Source: Bin80 sp965203305 (GTDB lineage: Bacteria; Bacteroidota; Rhodothermia; Rhodothermales; Bin80). Taken from it: a stretch of 64,000 bases of DNA. Where the stretch lies: the NCBI GenBank assembly GCA_965203305.1, contig OZ241874.1, positions 744,001-808,000 of the forward strand, read 5' to 3'. Each line of letters begins with the position of its first letter. The first letter of the stretch is position 1. Both the position numbers and the translations under genes were made by a program. Shown here piece after piece: positions 26,110-37,744 of this stretch. The notes beneath the pieces are model-generated. The model saw only the letters and a list, made by a program, of their open reading frames with translations. It was not told the origin of the DNA and ran no database searches.

Positions 26110-28302
26110 TCAGTGTACAAACAGGATCTCGCTGTAACTTGGCAATGGCCATTTTTCTTGTGGAATTACCCCTTCCAGTGCATCTGAGGCTTCACGTACC
26201 TTGAGCATGGCCGGAATGACACTGTCTCTCTTGTGCTGTGCATTTTCTGCCAGGCCTTCAGGATGTGCATTGAGTTGTTCGGCCAACTCATCTGTGGCAC
26301 TCACCAGATTCGTAAGATGAAGGTTGACAGATTCTGCAATGCGGGCCGCAGGTGAGTGAGTTTTTGATGCTATCCCGATCTGTGACTGGGCAGCAACAAT
26401 TTGCATGAGTTCACTCAGGTATTCAAAGCCTGCCGGAATCACTTGAGTCCGAATCAGATTTTCCAGAGTTTTTCCCTCAATGTCAATCGCGATTTCGTAC
26501 TGCTCAAGGGCAATCTCCTTGCGGGCTTTCAGTTCGGCAGAGGTCAGAATATTGAAGGTGGAAAACAGAGTGATGTTCTTTTCGGAATCCAGGTGTTCCA
26601 GTGCGTCCACTGTGGTACGAAGATTCAGCAACCCACGTCTCTCGGCTTCCTGATGCCACTCCTCTGAATAGTTGTCTCCCTCAAACAGGATACTCTGAAA
26701 ATCTTTTGAGATTTCAGCCAGCAGATCAAGCACAGTTTTCTTGAAAACCTGAGGGTCATTCTTGTCCTTTCCACGCAGGGAATCGCGCAGGCTGTTTGCA
26801 AAATTCCGCAGGGATTCGGCAACAGCGGCGTTCAGCACCACATTCGGGAAGGCAAGAGACTGATTGGATCCGGCAGCACGGAACTCAAACTTGTTGCCAG
26901 TAAACGCAAACGGAGAGGTACGATTACGATCTCCCGCATGTTTTGGAACGAGTGGCAGCATACTCACCCCCAGGAACAGGTCTGTGTCCTTTTCCGTGGT
27001 CAGTGTGTCGCCGTTGATCAGCTTTTGATACAGATCATACAGTTGCGTACCGAGGAACACACTGATGATTGCAGGCGGAGCTTCGTTTGCTCCCAGGCGG
27101 TGATCATTTCCTGCCGAGCTTACCGATACGCGGAGCAGATCCTGATGCTTGTAGACGGCCCGGATGACGGCTGTACAGAATACAAGAAATGCGAGATTCT
27201 CATGCGGTGTGGATCCGGGATCAAGAAGGTTATCTCCTGAATCCGTGGAAATAGACCAGTTGATATGCTTTCCAGATCCATTCAGATCGGCAAACGGCTT
27301 TTCATGCAGGAGTGCCACCAGCCCGTGCTTGCGTGCAATGCGTTTCAGCGTGATCATAATCAACTGCTGATGATCCGAGGCAATGCCACTGGTTTCGAAG
27401 ACAGGGGCAAGTTCATACTGGCTGGGAGCTACTTCATTGTGCCGTGTTTTGACCGGGATGCCCAGGCGATAGAGTTCTTTTTCAGTTTCGAGCATGCAGG
27501 CAAGAATCCGGCTTGGAATTTCTCCGAAATAGTGATCATCCAGCTGCTGTCCTTTCGGAGGGGCGGCCCCTAGCAGGGTCCGTCCTGAATTCAGCAGATC
27601 CGGGCGACGATAAAAGTACTCTTCATCAATCAGGAAGTATTCCTGTTCTGCTCCAACAGTTGTCTGGACACGATCAACATTCTCTCCCAGCATGCGAAGG
27701 ACGCGTCGTGCCTGGCGGTCCAGTGCGTCAATTGATCGTAACAGAGGGGTTTTCTGATCCAGTGCTTCACCTGTCCAGGAAACGAAACATGTCGGGATGG
27801 CCAAATAGCATCCATTTTCATTTTCCACCAGGAAAGCGGGGGAAGAGGGATCCCAGATTGTGTATCCACGTGCCTGATGGGTAGCCCGCAGTCCTCCATT
27901 GGGAAAGCTGGACGCATCTGGTTCTCCCTGAATCAAATCTTTTCCGCGCAGGGAAGTAACGGCTTTTCCAACTCTGGTCGGATTGATAAAGCTGTCATGC
28001 TTTCCTGCAGTCCCGCCTGTCAGAGGCTGGAACCAGTGGACAAAGTGAGTTGCCCCCCGCTCCAGAGCCCACTCCTTCATTGTGAGGGCAACGATTTCTG
28101 CATCTTGTGTGGCAATCGGAGAGTTTTTGTTGATGCAGTTCTTCATCCCCTGGAAGACTTCTTTCGGAAGCCGTTTCCTCATCTCTTCAAGACTAAATGT
28201 GTTTTCTGCAAAGTGGTCTTCTAGGTCAGGCGGATTAATGGAGGCAATGTGATTTGCACGGTGTTTGGTTGCAGCTACAAGGTTGTGAAGTCGAGTACTC
28301 AT
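26110..28302 (-). CDS. glnN: Glutamine synthetase type III
   Basis: 730 residues, the size of GSIII (types I and II are 350-470). Ammonia assimilation: glutamate + NH3 + ATP to glutamine. Family landmarks: HFVHWFQPLTGGTAGKHDSF, GAEQEYFLIDEEYF, the HNEVAPSQYELAPVFE metal/ammonia-site region, GSGKHINWSIST, and GDRNRTSPFAFTGNKFEFRAAGSNQ. GSIII is typical of Bacteroidota and cyanobacteria. It stands alone. About 170 bases upstream on the opposite strand lies a possible structured RNA. Confidence 0.95.
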   Translation of the reverse strand: MSTRLHNLVAATKHRANHIASINPPDLEDHFAENTFSLEEMRKRLPKEVFQGMKNCINKNSPIATQDAEIVALTMKEWALERGATHFVHWFQPLTGGTAGKHDSFINPTRVGKAVTSLRGKDLIQGEPDASSFPNGGLRATHQARGYTIWDPSSPAFLVENENGCYLAIPTCFVSWTGEALDQKTPLLRSIDALDRQARRVLRMLGENVDRVQTTVGAEQEYFLIDEEYFYRRPDLLNSGRTLLGAAPPKGQQLDDHYFGEIPSRILACMLETEKELYRLGIPVKTRHNEVAPSQYELAPVFETSGIASDHQQLIMITLKRIARKHGLVALLHEKPFADLNGSGKHINWSISTDSGDNLLDPGSTPHENLAFLVFCTAVIRAVYKHQDLLRVSVSSAGNDHRLGANEAPPAIISVFLGTQLYDLYQKLINGDTLTTEKDTDLFLGVSMLPLVPKHAGDRNRTSPFAFTGNKFEFRAAGSNQSLAFPNVVLNAAVAESLRNFANSLRDSLRGKDKNDPQVFKKTVLDLLAEISKDFQSILFEGDNYSEEWHQEAERRGLLNLRTTVDALEHLDSEKNITLFSTFNILTSAELKARKEIALEQYEIAIDIEGKTLENLIRTQVIPAGFEYLSELMQIVAAQSQIGIASKTHSPAARIAESVNLHLTNLVSATDELAEQLNAHPEGLAENAQHKRDSVIPAMLKVREASDALEGVIPQEKWPLPSYSEILFVH

Positions 28303-28474
28303 AAGATGTAAAGGGGAATGGTGTATGTTCGGGTAAATGGAGTGGAACAGGTTTAAAGAGCGTTATACGAAGCCATAAAACATTAGTTCGGAAATTTCAC
28401 AGAATCTCCGCAATGTTTAGGGAGAAAATACGAAAAATCTTGAAAAATTCCCACATTTTAGACGATAAACCGCA

Positions 28475-28600
28475 ATTATTCCAAACATGTGCTCCAACGA
28501 TCCAGCTATATGGCGGTTTCCATACTTGCCTGTCCACCTGCGTTTTACAGAGACAGGTTCTTGCAGAAATCCCGCCAGGATATCCTAGCGGGACTTTTGT
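28475..28600 (+). ncRNA. Candidate structured RNA with its own terminator, divergent from glnN
   Basis: A promoter-like TTGAAA (28440) and CGATAA (28463) with a 17-base spacer precede a region holding three pairable segments: AAACCGC with GCGGTTT, CCTGTC with GACAGG, and a strong final hairpin (TCCCGCCAGGATATCCTAGCGGGA region, 28570-28593) followed by CTTTTGTT. No protein-coding frame is convincing. Size and layout would fit a small regulatory RNA, but no known family was recognised. Confidence 0.3.
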
Positions 28601-28929
28601 TACCTCGGTAGCAGAGTATCTGACACTGTGCCCAAGGCAGGGATTGCCGAATTCTGGTGCAGAGAATTACAGTTGGATGCCAGTATCCACGCGAGGGGAG
28701 CGGACTGAGGTTTCAGGAGATTTCTGACAGTGCTGCCCATGATACTCCAATGTGATCAGTCCCTCGTATTGTATTTTCGGGGGTACAGCCGGTAAATCTG
28801 TTTTCGGGTGAAAAAATCTGTCGGCAGTGGAGCTTTGGATTCGGCTACTCCATCGTGCGAAAGGTCTCTTCTCTCAGGAAGACAGGGTTCTTGAGGCCAC
28901 CAGATACTCCTATAACTCCTGTGCTTCTT

Positions 28930-29443
28930 CATCTCCCTGATCAGCAGCAAGGCGTAACCATTTCATTGCTTCTTCGGGATTTTTCTGCACTTCCTCGCCC
29001 CAGGCACACATTTCGCCCAGAAAATATTGTGCGTCTGTGTCCCCCGTTTTGGCTGCTACTTTGAACCATTCAACGGCTTTTGATCGTCCTTTGGCACCCC
29101 CTAACCTTCAAGGTACATGATGCCCAGACCAAATTGTGCACTGGTGAGTCCCTGGTCAGCAGCCAACTGAAATCAGTGGAAGCCTTTTTCATCATTTTTG
29201 GGCACCCCTTCGCCTTGGATGTATGCCTCTGCCAGACAAAATTGTGCCTCTGCATATCCCTGATCAGATGTCAGTGAATACCATTTAACGGCAGCTTTAG
29301 CATTCTTGGGGATGTCCTGTCCGTCCATGTGCATTGCCCCCAGTATGAATTATGTTTCGGCATGTCCTTGGTCTGTTGCCAGGTGGTACCACTTGAGAGT
29401 CTCCTCAATGTTCTCTGGAACGCCATGTCCTAAAATGTAGAGC
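28930..29443 (-). pseudogene. Decayed Sel1-repeat protein gene
   Basis: Reading the minus strand from 29443 gives Sel1-type repeats, for example GVPENIEETLKWYHLATDQGHAE, KNAKAAVKWYSLTSDQGYAEAQFCLAEAYIQGEGVPK, and DQGLTSAQFGLGIMYLEG, but stops (TAA/TAG) and at least one frame change interrupt it. Sel1 repeats are helical hairpins for protein binding. The reading frame is cut at its upstream side by a MITE copy (29440-29535). A second Sel1 relic at 54386-54915 is also next to a MITE end. Confidence 0.6.
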
Positions 29444-29535
29444 CTCTTGTAAAATTCCCTGATGACGGAGGAGTATCGCTCTGAGAGCACCTGCAGGCAT
29501 CTTAGAGCGGGTATAGAGATGTTTTTACAGGGTTT
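29440..29535 (+). repeat. MITE-like repeat, copy 2
   Basis: Starts GAGCCTCTTGTAAAATTCCC and shares GATGACGGAGGAGTATCGCTC with copy 1 (6846-6942); the right end (GATGTTTTTACAGGG) is worn. It truncates the Sel1 relic. Confidence 0.65.
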
Positions 29536-29903
29536 TCTCCAAATTACAAGTTGATGTATGTTCAGGTCCTCACAGCTCTATTTTCCTGTGAAACCGATTT
29601 CCACATTTCGTTGCAGTTTGAATGGTTATCCCCAGCGCAAATGTACAAATCTTCCCGGAACTGCATCCAATTCTCCCTGCGGGTGCTCCCTCCGTCTCAT
29701 CCCGCGGCGGTCTCTGGCAGGTACTGCCATAATCGTTGCCGTTCGCGACGAAATTTCTCCTGTGCTCCAGGGTGGCACCTGCCGCTCTGTGCCTCCCCCT
29801 GATCGTTCCCAATCCTGATTTCCGCTTTGACTGGGCGTTCTGCCGTCCAGTACCAGTATAATTCACCAAGCCTTCAGCCGGTTCCGGTGTACTCCCACAA
29901 GCT

Positions 29904-29945
29904 CAGAGCACCTCCAGTACACTATCTTGTACCGGAAGTGCTCTG
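29904..29945 (-). terminator. Terminator-like hairpin after copy B
   Basis: CAGAGCACCTCCAGTACA pairs imperfectly with TGTACCGGAAGTGCTCTG; a diverged version of the stems following copies A and C. The remaining bases from 29536 to 29903 hold nothing I could identify. Confidence 0.5.
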
Positions 29946-31899
29946 TTTTCTCTTCGACCGCTTTGAGGCGGCTACCTCTCTACTTCACCAGCGTCATCCG
30001 TCCGGTCTTCACATGCCTCTGCTCCGCTCCGGTCGCCATGATCCGATACAGATATGCCCCGCTTGCCAGACTGCTTGCATTCATCTCTACGCTCCGGTTC
30101 GCTCCCGCCTCCAGCTCCTGCGCCGGCAGCGTGATCACCTCCCGCCCCAGCATGTCTACAATCTGGATCTGCACCTGCGCATTCTCTGGCAGGTCAAACT
30201 GGATTCTTGTACTCGGATTGAACGGGTTTGGATAGTTGCCATGCAGCGCAAACTCCGTCGGAAGCTCTGCACTCTCCTCCACCCCGGTCACCGTCTGTAC
30301 CGGGACGATCTCCCCGTTCCGGTCCACTCCCAGGATCGTCAGATCATTCCGCATCCCGGACAGGTTCAGCACCAGCGTCTGCCCTCCGTACCCGTACAGG
30401 TCCAGCTCGTAGAACTCCTCTACAGCTCCATCTGTGGACTTCACACGCATGACCTGCACCGACGGATCCAGCGAGGCATATCGCCGGGTCTCCTTATCCA
30501 GCATCAGGTTCCCCGCCAGGGTCATTACCGGCATCATGGGATCGGTCGGGTCCATCACCTGCACCTGCGCTGCTCCAAGATCTGCCGATCCGTGTACCAG
30601 TCGTACCTCTGCTTTGGTGGCCACCGACGAGGTCATCCGCATGTCCAGCACCTTGAGCATAGGTTCCGCTAGACCCCCATGCGCAATCACCACCGTATTC
30701 GTGTTCGGATTCAGGGAAAGCGTGCTCGTGATTGCCTGCTCTGCTGGCACTCCTGCCGCCTGGATCTTCAGCACATGACTGCCTGCCCCTACCGGACGGT
30801 AGGCTGTGGCACTGCGGAACTGCATTCCGCTGCTAATTCGAATGTCCCCCAGATGCAGGTCTATCGGGCTTGTCATTGGCAGGTTGTGGATGAACTGCAG
30901 GTTCGCCCGTCCCCCGCTCAGATCGGCCTGGTCAATCGGATTCTCAATCCCGTTCGCCGCAACCCCGAAGATCGCACAGCTCCCCAAGCCAATCCCTTCC
31001 TGCGTCAGGTTCACCACTCCGTTCAGGTAGCCGTTCACGGCAAACGATTCTGCATCTGCCACATTCCGCAGCCCTGCCGCGGCCAGCCGGATGTTCGTAT
31101 TCGTGGGCAATGACTCCGCCCCCAGATCCACCTTCCAGAACAGATCCGCATGCACATCCAGCGTCAGACTGCCTCCCGCTGTCGGAACCGCGAGGTTCTC
31201 CCATTCTGGCATGTCTCCCTCTGGGAGCATGACTGGAGATACGGTCACGGCGGTCGTGTCATTCAGGTCCGAAGGCAGCTGCAGAATGAGCGGACGGTAG
31301 TACGACAGGGTATCCTGATCCGTTTTATGGTCCATTCCCACCGGGAACAGATACCCCCCGCTCTTGAAGCCGTCTCCTGCCGTCCCCTGTAACAGGTGCC
31401 GCGCGACCGGACCGCCGATATACGACTGGCGAGAGCCTCGCAGGATCGTGGCCTTGCACTCCTCGTCATTGTCCGCCCCGCACTTGCTCCCTGTCTGCGC
31501 CGTACTCCGACCACGGAGCTCCTGTTCTGCCTCTACATTCTGCACCGTCCAGGTATACATGCTGTCCATCGGCATGCTGTGAATCTTCCCCTGCCGGAGC
31601 GTCAGCTTCGCCATCCTCTGCTGCTTGACATCGCTTTTCAGGTAAGCGTCCGAACAGCCCTGTCTTGCCCCTGTATTTTGGCATACGCCCCTGTCTAGGG
31701 TTGGTGCCTTCCTGCGGCATATTCTGTGAGGGGATCAGGGATTCCGAAGGCAGAGAGGTTCTGTGTGTTCCCGGGAGTTTCCGTTTGTGATTCTCGTCCC
31801 CTGTTCTGTGCGGGTCTGCCGGGTGCGTCCTACTTTTTCTGGCGGGAACCAAGCGATGGTTTTGGATCCCGTGTCGTTCCCGCGGGGAAGCGGGGGAGG

Positions 31900-33768
31900 C
31901 TATGCTGCCTTGGCGAGTGGCACTTGTTGTTCTTTCTGCCGGGTCGCCTTCCAGTGATGAGGCAGCAGCGTGTGGAGCTCTTCGTCAGGCGTGGTTTCCA
32001 CGCGCCTCAGGATATCCATCAGCCACTCCTGCGGATGGACTTCATGGAGTTGGCAAGTACTGAGCAGAGAGTAGATCGTGGCGGCATTGGCGGCGGCCGC
32101 ATGCGAGCCGGCAAACAGGTAGTTCTTGCGTCCCAGTGCAATGGGACGAACCCGGTTCTCCACGAGATTGTTGTCAATCTCCACGCGTCCATTGCGGGTG
32201 AAGCCGCTCAGGCGATCCCATAGCTTCAGGGTGTAGCGCACGGCTCTGAACCAGAAGGTGTCATTGTCCCCGGTGTGTTCTCGCAGGAGGGCTTCCAGCA
32301 CCTGCAGGATGGGGACGGACTGCTCCTGGCGCACCCGCACCCGCTCCGCAGCGTCTGCCCCCTGCTCGCGGAGCTCGTCCTCCACTGCATACAGCTGCTG
32401 GATCAGCACCACAGCCTGTTCCGCCTGTGGGGAGTTCTCTCCCTCGGCACGCAGAGCATTCTTGAATTTCCGCCGGGCATGCGCCCAGCACGCGAACAGT
32501 TCAATCCCGTCTATTTTCCCAAACTGATGGTAGACCGCATAGCCGTCGGTCTGCAACTCTCCCCGGAACCCCTCCAGCATTTCCGTCGGCCCTGCCCGGG
32601 AACGCGTCGGCTGATAATCCACCAGGATCAGTCCAGAGATGGGACAGGTATAGAAAAAGTACCAGCCCCTGTGATAGGTGCCACCGGCCCTGCTTTTCGC
32701 CCGATCCTGCACCAGAATGCGGGTTTCGTCTGCCTGAATATAGCCATCTGCCAGCACTTCCATGCGCAGGGGATGGTTCAGGCGATCCAGCCGGGAGGCC
32801 ACCAGGTGTACCCAGTCCGTTGCCGTGGATTTGGAAATCTGTACGCCAGATTCCAGATGCAGCTGCTTCACGATCCGCTCAATCGGGAGGTGATAGAGAT
32901 ACTTGGAGAGCACCAGATGGGTCAGCAGGCTCTCATCCGCCCGGCACTTGCGCAGTCCGCGGTCGGTGGGCAACGGCGCCTCGCACAGTTTCGTGCCGTC
33001 TTCCCTCGCAAAGACCGGATACAGTTCGCACTTGACATACAACTGTCCCGGTTTGCGAGCCAGCTTTTCTCTCTCCACATACCCGACGAGTTTGGCATCG
33101 GGGGGAAGGTTGTCCGGGGGATCCATGCGGACCGTTTCTACGGGCAGTCCTGCGTTCTTCCAGAATTCTTTCCCCATATAGACGCGCTTTTTCCCGGTCT
33201 TCTTCCGCCTCTCTTTCCGCTCCACCTCGTGCCAAGCGGCAGCAGAGACCTGATCTGGAAACATCTCATACTGGCTACGGTCATGCCGCTCGCTTTTCGG
33301 TCGATACTTCTGACTTCTCACGAAGGCAAGCTCCTGTTTGAGGGCGCGGATTTCTTTGCGCAAGTCTTGGATCTTTTTCTCTTGGGTCTCGCACTTTGCC
33401 CGCAGAGTCTTGCTCTCCCGGTCTTGGGTCTCGCACTTTGCTTCCAGGGTCTCAATCTCCCGGTCTCTGGCTTCGCACTTCGTTCGCAGGGTCTCGCATT
33501 CCCGGTCTAGGGTCTCAATCTTCTGGTCTCTGGCTTCGCACTTCGTTCGCAGGGTCTCGCATTCCCGGTCTAGGGTCTCAATCTTCTGGTCTCTGGCTTC
33601 GCACTTCGTTCGCAGGGTCTCGCATTCCCGGTCTAGGGTCTCAATCTTCTGGTCTCTGGCTTCGCACTTCGTTCGCAGGGTCTCGCACTCGGCGGTCTTC
33701 TTCCGAAGAGCTTCCAGAATCTTCTGGGGCGGGGCGTGCTCGGACAGGATGGGAGCGATGCGTTCCAT
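31900..33768 (-). CDS. tnpC: IS66-family transposase (TnpC type)
   Basis: 622 residues from ATG 33768 (another ATG 18 bases upstream). Order of domains: N-terminal coiled coil made of 21-residue repeats (CETLRTKCEARDQKIETLDRE four times, then diverged units), an IS66 leucine-zipper segment (IRALKQELAFVRSQKYRPKSERHD), a zinc-finger-like stretch, and the DDE domain with ADETRILVQD, DGYAVYHQFGKIDGIELFACWAHARRKF, and NGRVEIDNNLVENRVRPIALGRKNYLFAGS, followed by the IS66 C-terminal segment. All catalytic motifs look intact. The perfect DNA repeats in the coiled coil suggest recent expansion. Confidence 0.92.
   Translation of the reverse strand: MERIAPILSEHAPPQKILEALRKKTAECETLRTKCEARDQKIETLDRECETLRTKCEARDQKIETLDRECETLRTKCEARDQKIETLDRECETLRTKCEARDREIETLEAKCETQDRESKTLRAKCETQEKKIQDLRKEIRALKQELAFVRSQKYRPKSERHDRSQYEMFPDQVSAAAWHEVERKERRKKTGKKRVYMGKEFWKNAGLPVETVRMDPPDNLPPDAKLVGYVEREKLARKPGQLYVKCELYPVFAREDGTKLCEAPLPTDRGLRKCRADESLLTHLVLSKYLYHLPIERIVKQLHLESGVQISKSTATDWVHLVASRLDRLNHPLRMEVLADGYIQADETRILVQDRAKSRAGGTYHRGWYFFYTCPISGLILVDYQPTRSRAGPTEMLEGFRGELQTDGYAVYHQFGKIDGIELFACWAHARRKFKNALRAEGENSPQAEQAVVLIQQLYAVEDELREQGADAAERVRVRQEQSVPILQVLEALLREHTGDNDTFWFRAVRYTLKLWDRLSGFTRNGRVEIDNNLVENRVRPIALGRKNYLFAGSHAAAANAATIYSLLSTCQLHEVHPQEWLMDILRRVETTPDEELHTLLPHHWKATRQKEQQVPLAKAA
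33471..33691. repeat. 63-bp tandem repeat in the IS66 transposase coiled coil
   Basis: Units start at 33471, 33534, 33597 and 33660 and are nearly identical; each encodes three heptads. The first unit toward the protein N-terminus is partial. Expansion or contraction by one unit keeps frame and coiled-coil register. Confidence 0.85.
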
Positions 33769-36700
33769 GCTGGAAATATACAACATAAAATACTAAAAGT
33801 GAAAATTTATGCAACATAAATATAAATACTGTTCCTGAATCCATCCCCACCCAAGATCCCCTTCCAATACAGCCACTCCAGCTTCCAGGAAAAATCCCCG
33901 GCATGGAATCACGAAGAGACAACAGACTGCCAGAAGAACCCGCAGACCGATAACACGACCACCCCTCGGTCACAGAGTGGACTCAGGAAGGCACAAATCC
34001 ACCATACCAGCGTATCCCCCCTGACAGCTTATATGGAGGCTGTTCGGACGGATACCTTTTCAGCAGCAGTCCCTTGGCGTTGTTCACCGTGACACTGTCC
34101 AGCACCGTCATGTCCCCGGTCATCACCTCCTGCACCTCTTTCCCCCTGAACTCCACCTGCACATCCAGATCCCCCTTCTTCGCAAAGTGGAAGTCCCCAT
34201 GCACCACCAGACTCGGCATCTTGTCCGATGCCGTTTTCCCCTCGTACCGGGACGCATCCGCTACCACCATCAGATCTCCCATCACGATCTTCGTCGTCAT
34301 GGGATGCAGCTTCACCCCCGCATTATTCGAACTGGTATAGACCCCCTTCGTCTGCATAAAGTCCCCATGGATCATCACACTCCGCTTGTCATCATCGTCA
34401 TTGTGTTCCGTGTTCAGACCGCCGGTCCCGCTGATCATGAGATCCCCCATGAACTCTGTCATTTCCGTGTATGGCCAGATCGTGGCGGAACCCAGGGTCA
34501 CCGCATCCGTGATCACCACCTTCTTGTTGAGCGTTTCCACCGACCCCTGCATGGCCGACAGACTGTCTATCGTCAGCATCTTCTTGTCCGCACTGGCACT
34601 CAGGATTCGCAGCAGTCCATCGTCGTTCTCGGTCGTGCCACTCAGTTTCGGGGTCCTCGTCCCGTCAAACACGATGGTCCCCAGCATCTTGCTGTCCGCA
34701 CTCGCGTCCAGCACCGTTTCCTTGCTCCCCTTCGGAATGTTGATCATGCCTGCCTTCAGACTCCCCGTCAGCGTCAGCTTCACATCTGGACGGGAGTTCG
34801 CCCCTTTCCCGTCTGTCCCCTTGTTGTATCCGTTCAGATCCCGCACATTATTCCGCTTCTTCGTGTCTTCCGGTCCCAGCATGAGCGTCCCGTCTCCCAG
34901 ATCCACCATCGCCTCCTTCGCAATACTCACCAGGGCCGTGTTCCCAATATATTCGCCTTGACTCACCCGTCCCAGCACATGCAGGTCCCCGCCCCCGGTC
35001 ATGAGCTTGCTCTTGCCACTCACCGTCACCTTCCCGTTTACCATCACATCCTGCCCCCTGGTATGCAGCTCCCCTGCCGCCACCTCCACGCTGTACCGGT
35101 TCACCTGCGCGAGAGCATCTTGGGCATTTGTTCTGCTCGCGGTACGATGCAGCGGAGAGGTGCCCACGGTCAGCATTCCGTCCACCGTCAGCTTCCCCTT
35201 GGTGACCATCAGCTTCCCAGGCAGCAAGCGACTGCCCGGTGCCATGATCTCCGCCTTCGCATGATTCACGGTCACATCCCGCGGGTCAAACCATTCCAGA
35301 TCCCCCGCTTTCACCTCCCGTGCACCCGGGGTGATGTAGGTCAACATATACCGATCCGCCACATTGGGATCCGCCATCCTGTCCGTGGAGAGGCTCCCCG
35401 GATCATTCGCATCCTTCCGCAGCATCCCGTTCTGGACCGTGATCTGGTCCGTCACATGCAGGGTCGAATCCGTTGTGCTCTCGGCATCCACCAGCGACAG
35501 CGTGCCACTGCACAGCCCCAGATTTTTTGTCTTGATCACCTCCTCCAGGCGCAATTCTCCACTCCCGACCTGAACAGACAGAGCCTCCAGCGTCGGTTGC
35601 AGGGCAGCCTTCTTTACCAGATCGGTGTTTCGGCTCCCGTAGGTCAATCTCTTGATTGCAGATGTCTCATTCAGCTCCCCGCTGAGTTCCCCCTGAAGAA
35701 TCAACGATTCCTCCACCGTCACATCCTTGTTTGCCGTCAGTTCCGCATTCGGCCCCACATGCAGCGTCTTCACCGTCAGCGGACCTTTCCCAGGTTCCAC
35801 CCGCAGATCCCCAAGCGTCACCAGGGCCCCCAGCGTGAGCCCAAGCGTGGCATTGCCGATCACAACGCTCTCTCCGGCATCCGTCAAGACAAGGTGATTC
35901 CCGAAGGCCAGTGAGGTATCGTTCGCCGTGCACATCCCGTCCACCCGGGAAGTGGCCGGAACTTCCATCCCGAGACTCTTGCCCCCGGCAGCCAGATCCC
36001 CATCCACACGAAGGCTGTGGAAGGTCCTGCGCATAACCGTATTCGTTTCCAGAGAGTCCGTATCCAGGTACACCCGTCCTTTGCCGCCGAAGCTCACCGT
36101 ATCCTCAATTACCAGGTTTCCCCCAACCGAAGAGGTCAGCGTGATTTCCTTGTCCCCACTTGTTTTCGCAAATGGAGCCATGAACAGCACCCGCGGAGCA
36201 CACCGCGAGGTGGATTCGCTCGTAGCTGGACTCGTTTCGGTGAGGGTATTGGAGTACACATTAAGGTCTCCCTCAATTGTTGCTGCCCCTTCAAACTGTA
36301 TCCCGGGAATATGATACGTTCCTCCGGCATAGTCATATTCGTCTCTTCTCCTCTCATTGGAGTATTCACAGACCCACTTGTTGTCACTCGGATCCCAGCC
36401 AACTCGAATCCCGGAATCGGCAGCGGTATTCGCCTCGCCATAGTCAGCCGTATTGGTGTAGGGAGTCCCGCCATCCCGCAAGATCACATCCCCCGAGATC
36501 GTCGATGTCTTCGCAAACAAAATCCGGGAATCGTTCCACTGCGCTACATCTCCCTCCACCGCCACATCCTCCCGGAAAATGAGGTCCGTCGAAATCTTTG
36601 AGCCAGTATATGCATCGTTTTGAATGCTTCCAGCGACTGTGACCGGACCCACCCGCTTCAGCTCCACACAAAGACTGCCTGTGGCTATTGCGAAGATTCC

Positions 36701-37744
36701 GGCCGGAATCGTTCCCATGCCCCGAATGCGTTTGCAATCATTTTGGTCAAAACCGTCCGAAAGAGGCGAATATGCACTACCGTCAAGAAATTGACTGGTG
36801 CCCCGGCTGCCGGGACCGGTGGTAGCATTCCGGTATGCAATCCAGAGAGGATGACTTGTGCCTTTCGTCACATCTTCAATTGTACCATCCACCGTGAACT
36901 CATGCACAACATGAACTACAAGATCCACCTGGTCTATACGCAGAGTAGCCCCGCCATGGACTCTCAATGCGTTATCTATTGGACTGCCTCCGTTTGCTCC
37001 CATACCTCCCACTCTCAACTCACTCACCTTTCCTGCCTTTGTCCCTCCCTTCACAGTAAAACTCCGGGAGACCACCAGTGCAGGAAGTCGAACACTCTCT
37101 CCATCCGGAATGGTCAGCGTGCCGGTAATCGCAATCCGTTCCTCTGTTTTGTTCGCAATCCAGAAAAACGGGAAGGTCCTGGCCCCTGCACTCAATGTGA
37201 TATTCTCAAATTGAACGCTTGCGTTCGGATCCAGTCGAAACTCACCCGCCGGGCCAATCGCAAAGGTGCCCGTGAACTGGATTGTTCCCTTCACGGGAGT
37301 GGTATTTCCCTGTACGTAGGTCCCGAATCGGAATTTTTTGTCCAAGGCAACGGTGGGGGCTGCCAGCGTAACGCTCCCTCCTGCCCGGCGAACCCGGATC
37401 AGGAGTACATCCCCATTGCGTTTTGACACCAAGTCAAAGCCACGCTCCAGCGTACACGGACCATTCGCATTCGCAGGATTTATATTATTGCAATTTCCGT
37501 CCGTTTTGCCATTGGCCGGGTCTATGTAAAGCGTTATCTGTGCGAACACACTGGAAGCCGCGAAGAGAAGAAACAGAAAAACGAATCCTGCCCCCTATAT
37601 CTTTTATGAACCATTAAATGGGGTAGTTTCCATGTGTGGATGCAGGGGGCAGGAGAGTCCGGCGAATGCTGCTGTTTTGTTAGCGCTGGAGGGGACGGTT
37701 GGATCTGTATCCATAACTTCCGTAAGTTTCACTTTCTCACAGCG

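Larger units (their letters stand above)
31642..34055 (-). mobile_element. IS66-family insertion sequence inside copy B
   Basis: 2414 bp. Ends are GTAAGCGTCCGAACAGCC (left) and, on the other strand, GTATCCGTCCGAACAGCC (right), matching the GTAAGCG-type ends of IS66. The 8-bp target CTTTTCAG is duplicated exactly at 31634-31641 and 34056-34063, the duplication size known for IS66. Removing the element and one duplication restores the reading frame of copy B. Only the large transposase gene is present; tnpA and tnpB of classical IS66 are missing, as in the ISBst12-like subgroup. Confidence 0.95.

Noticed and set aside
32275..33510. 411-residue plus-strand frame opposite the IS66 transposase
   Set aside because: Antisense shadow; the minus-strand transposase explains the region fully.
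33471..33691. Regular repeats of about 60 bp resembling a CRISPR array
   Set aside because: Units are contiguous without unique spacers, keep the reading frame and encode a coiled coil.
33983..37549. Independent 1188-residue protein starting with GTG
   Set aside because: It lacks a signal peptide, ends in IS66 sequence, and joins perfectly to pieces on both sides as copy B.
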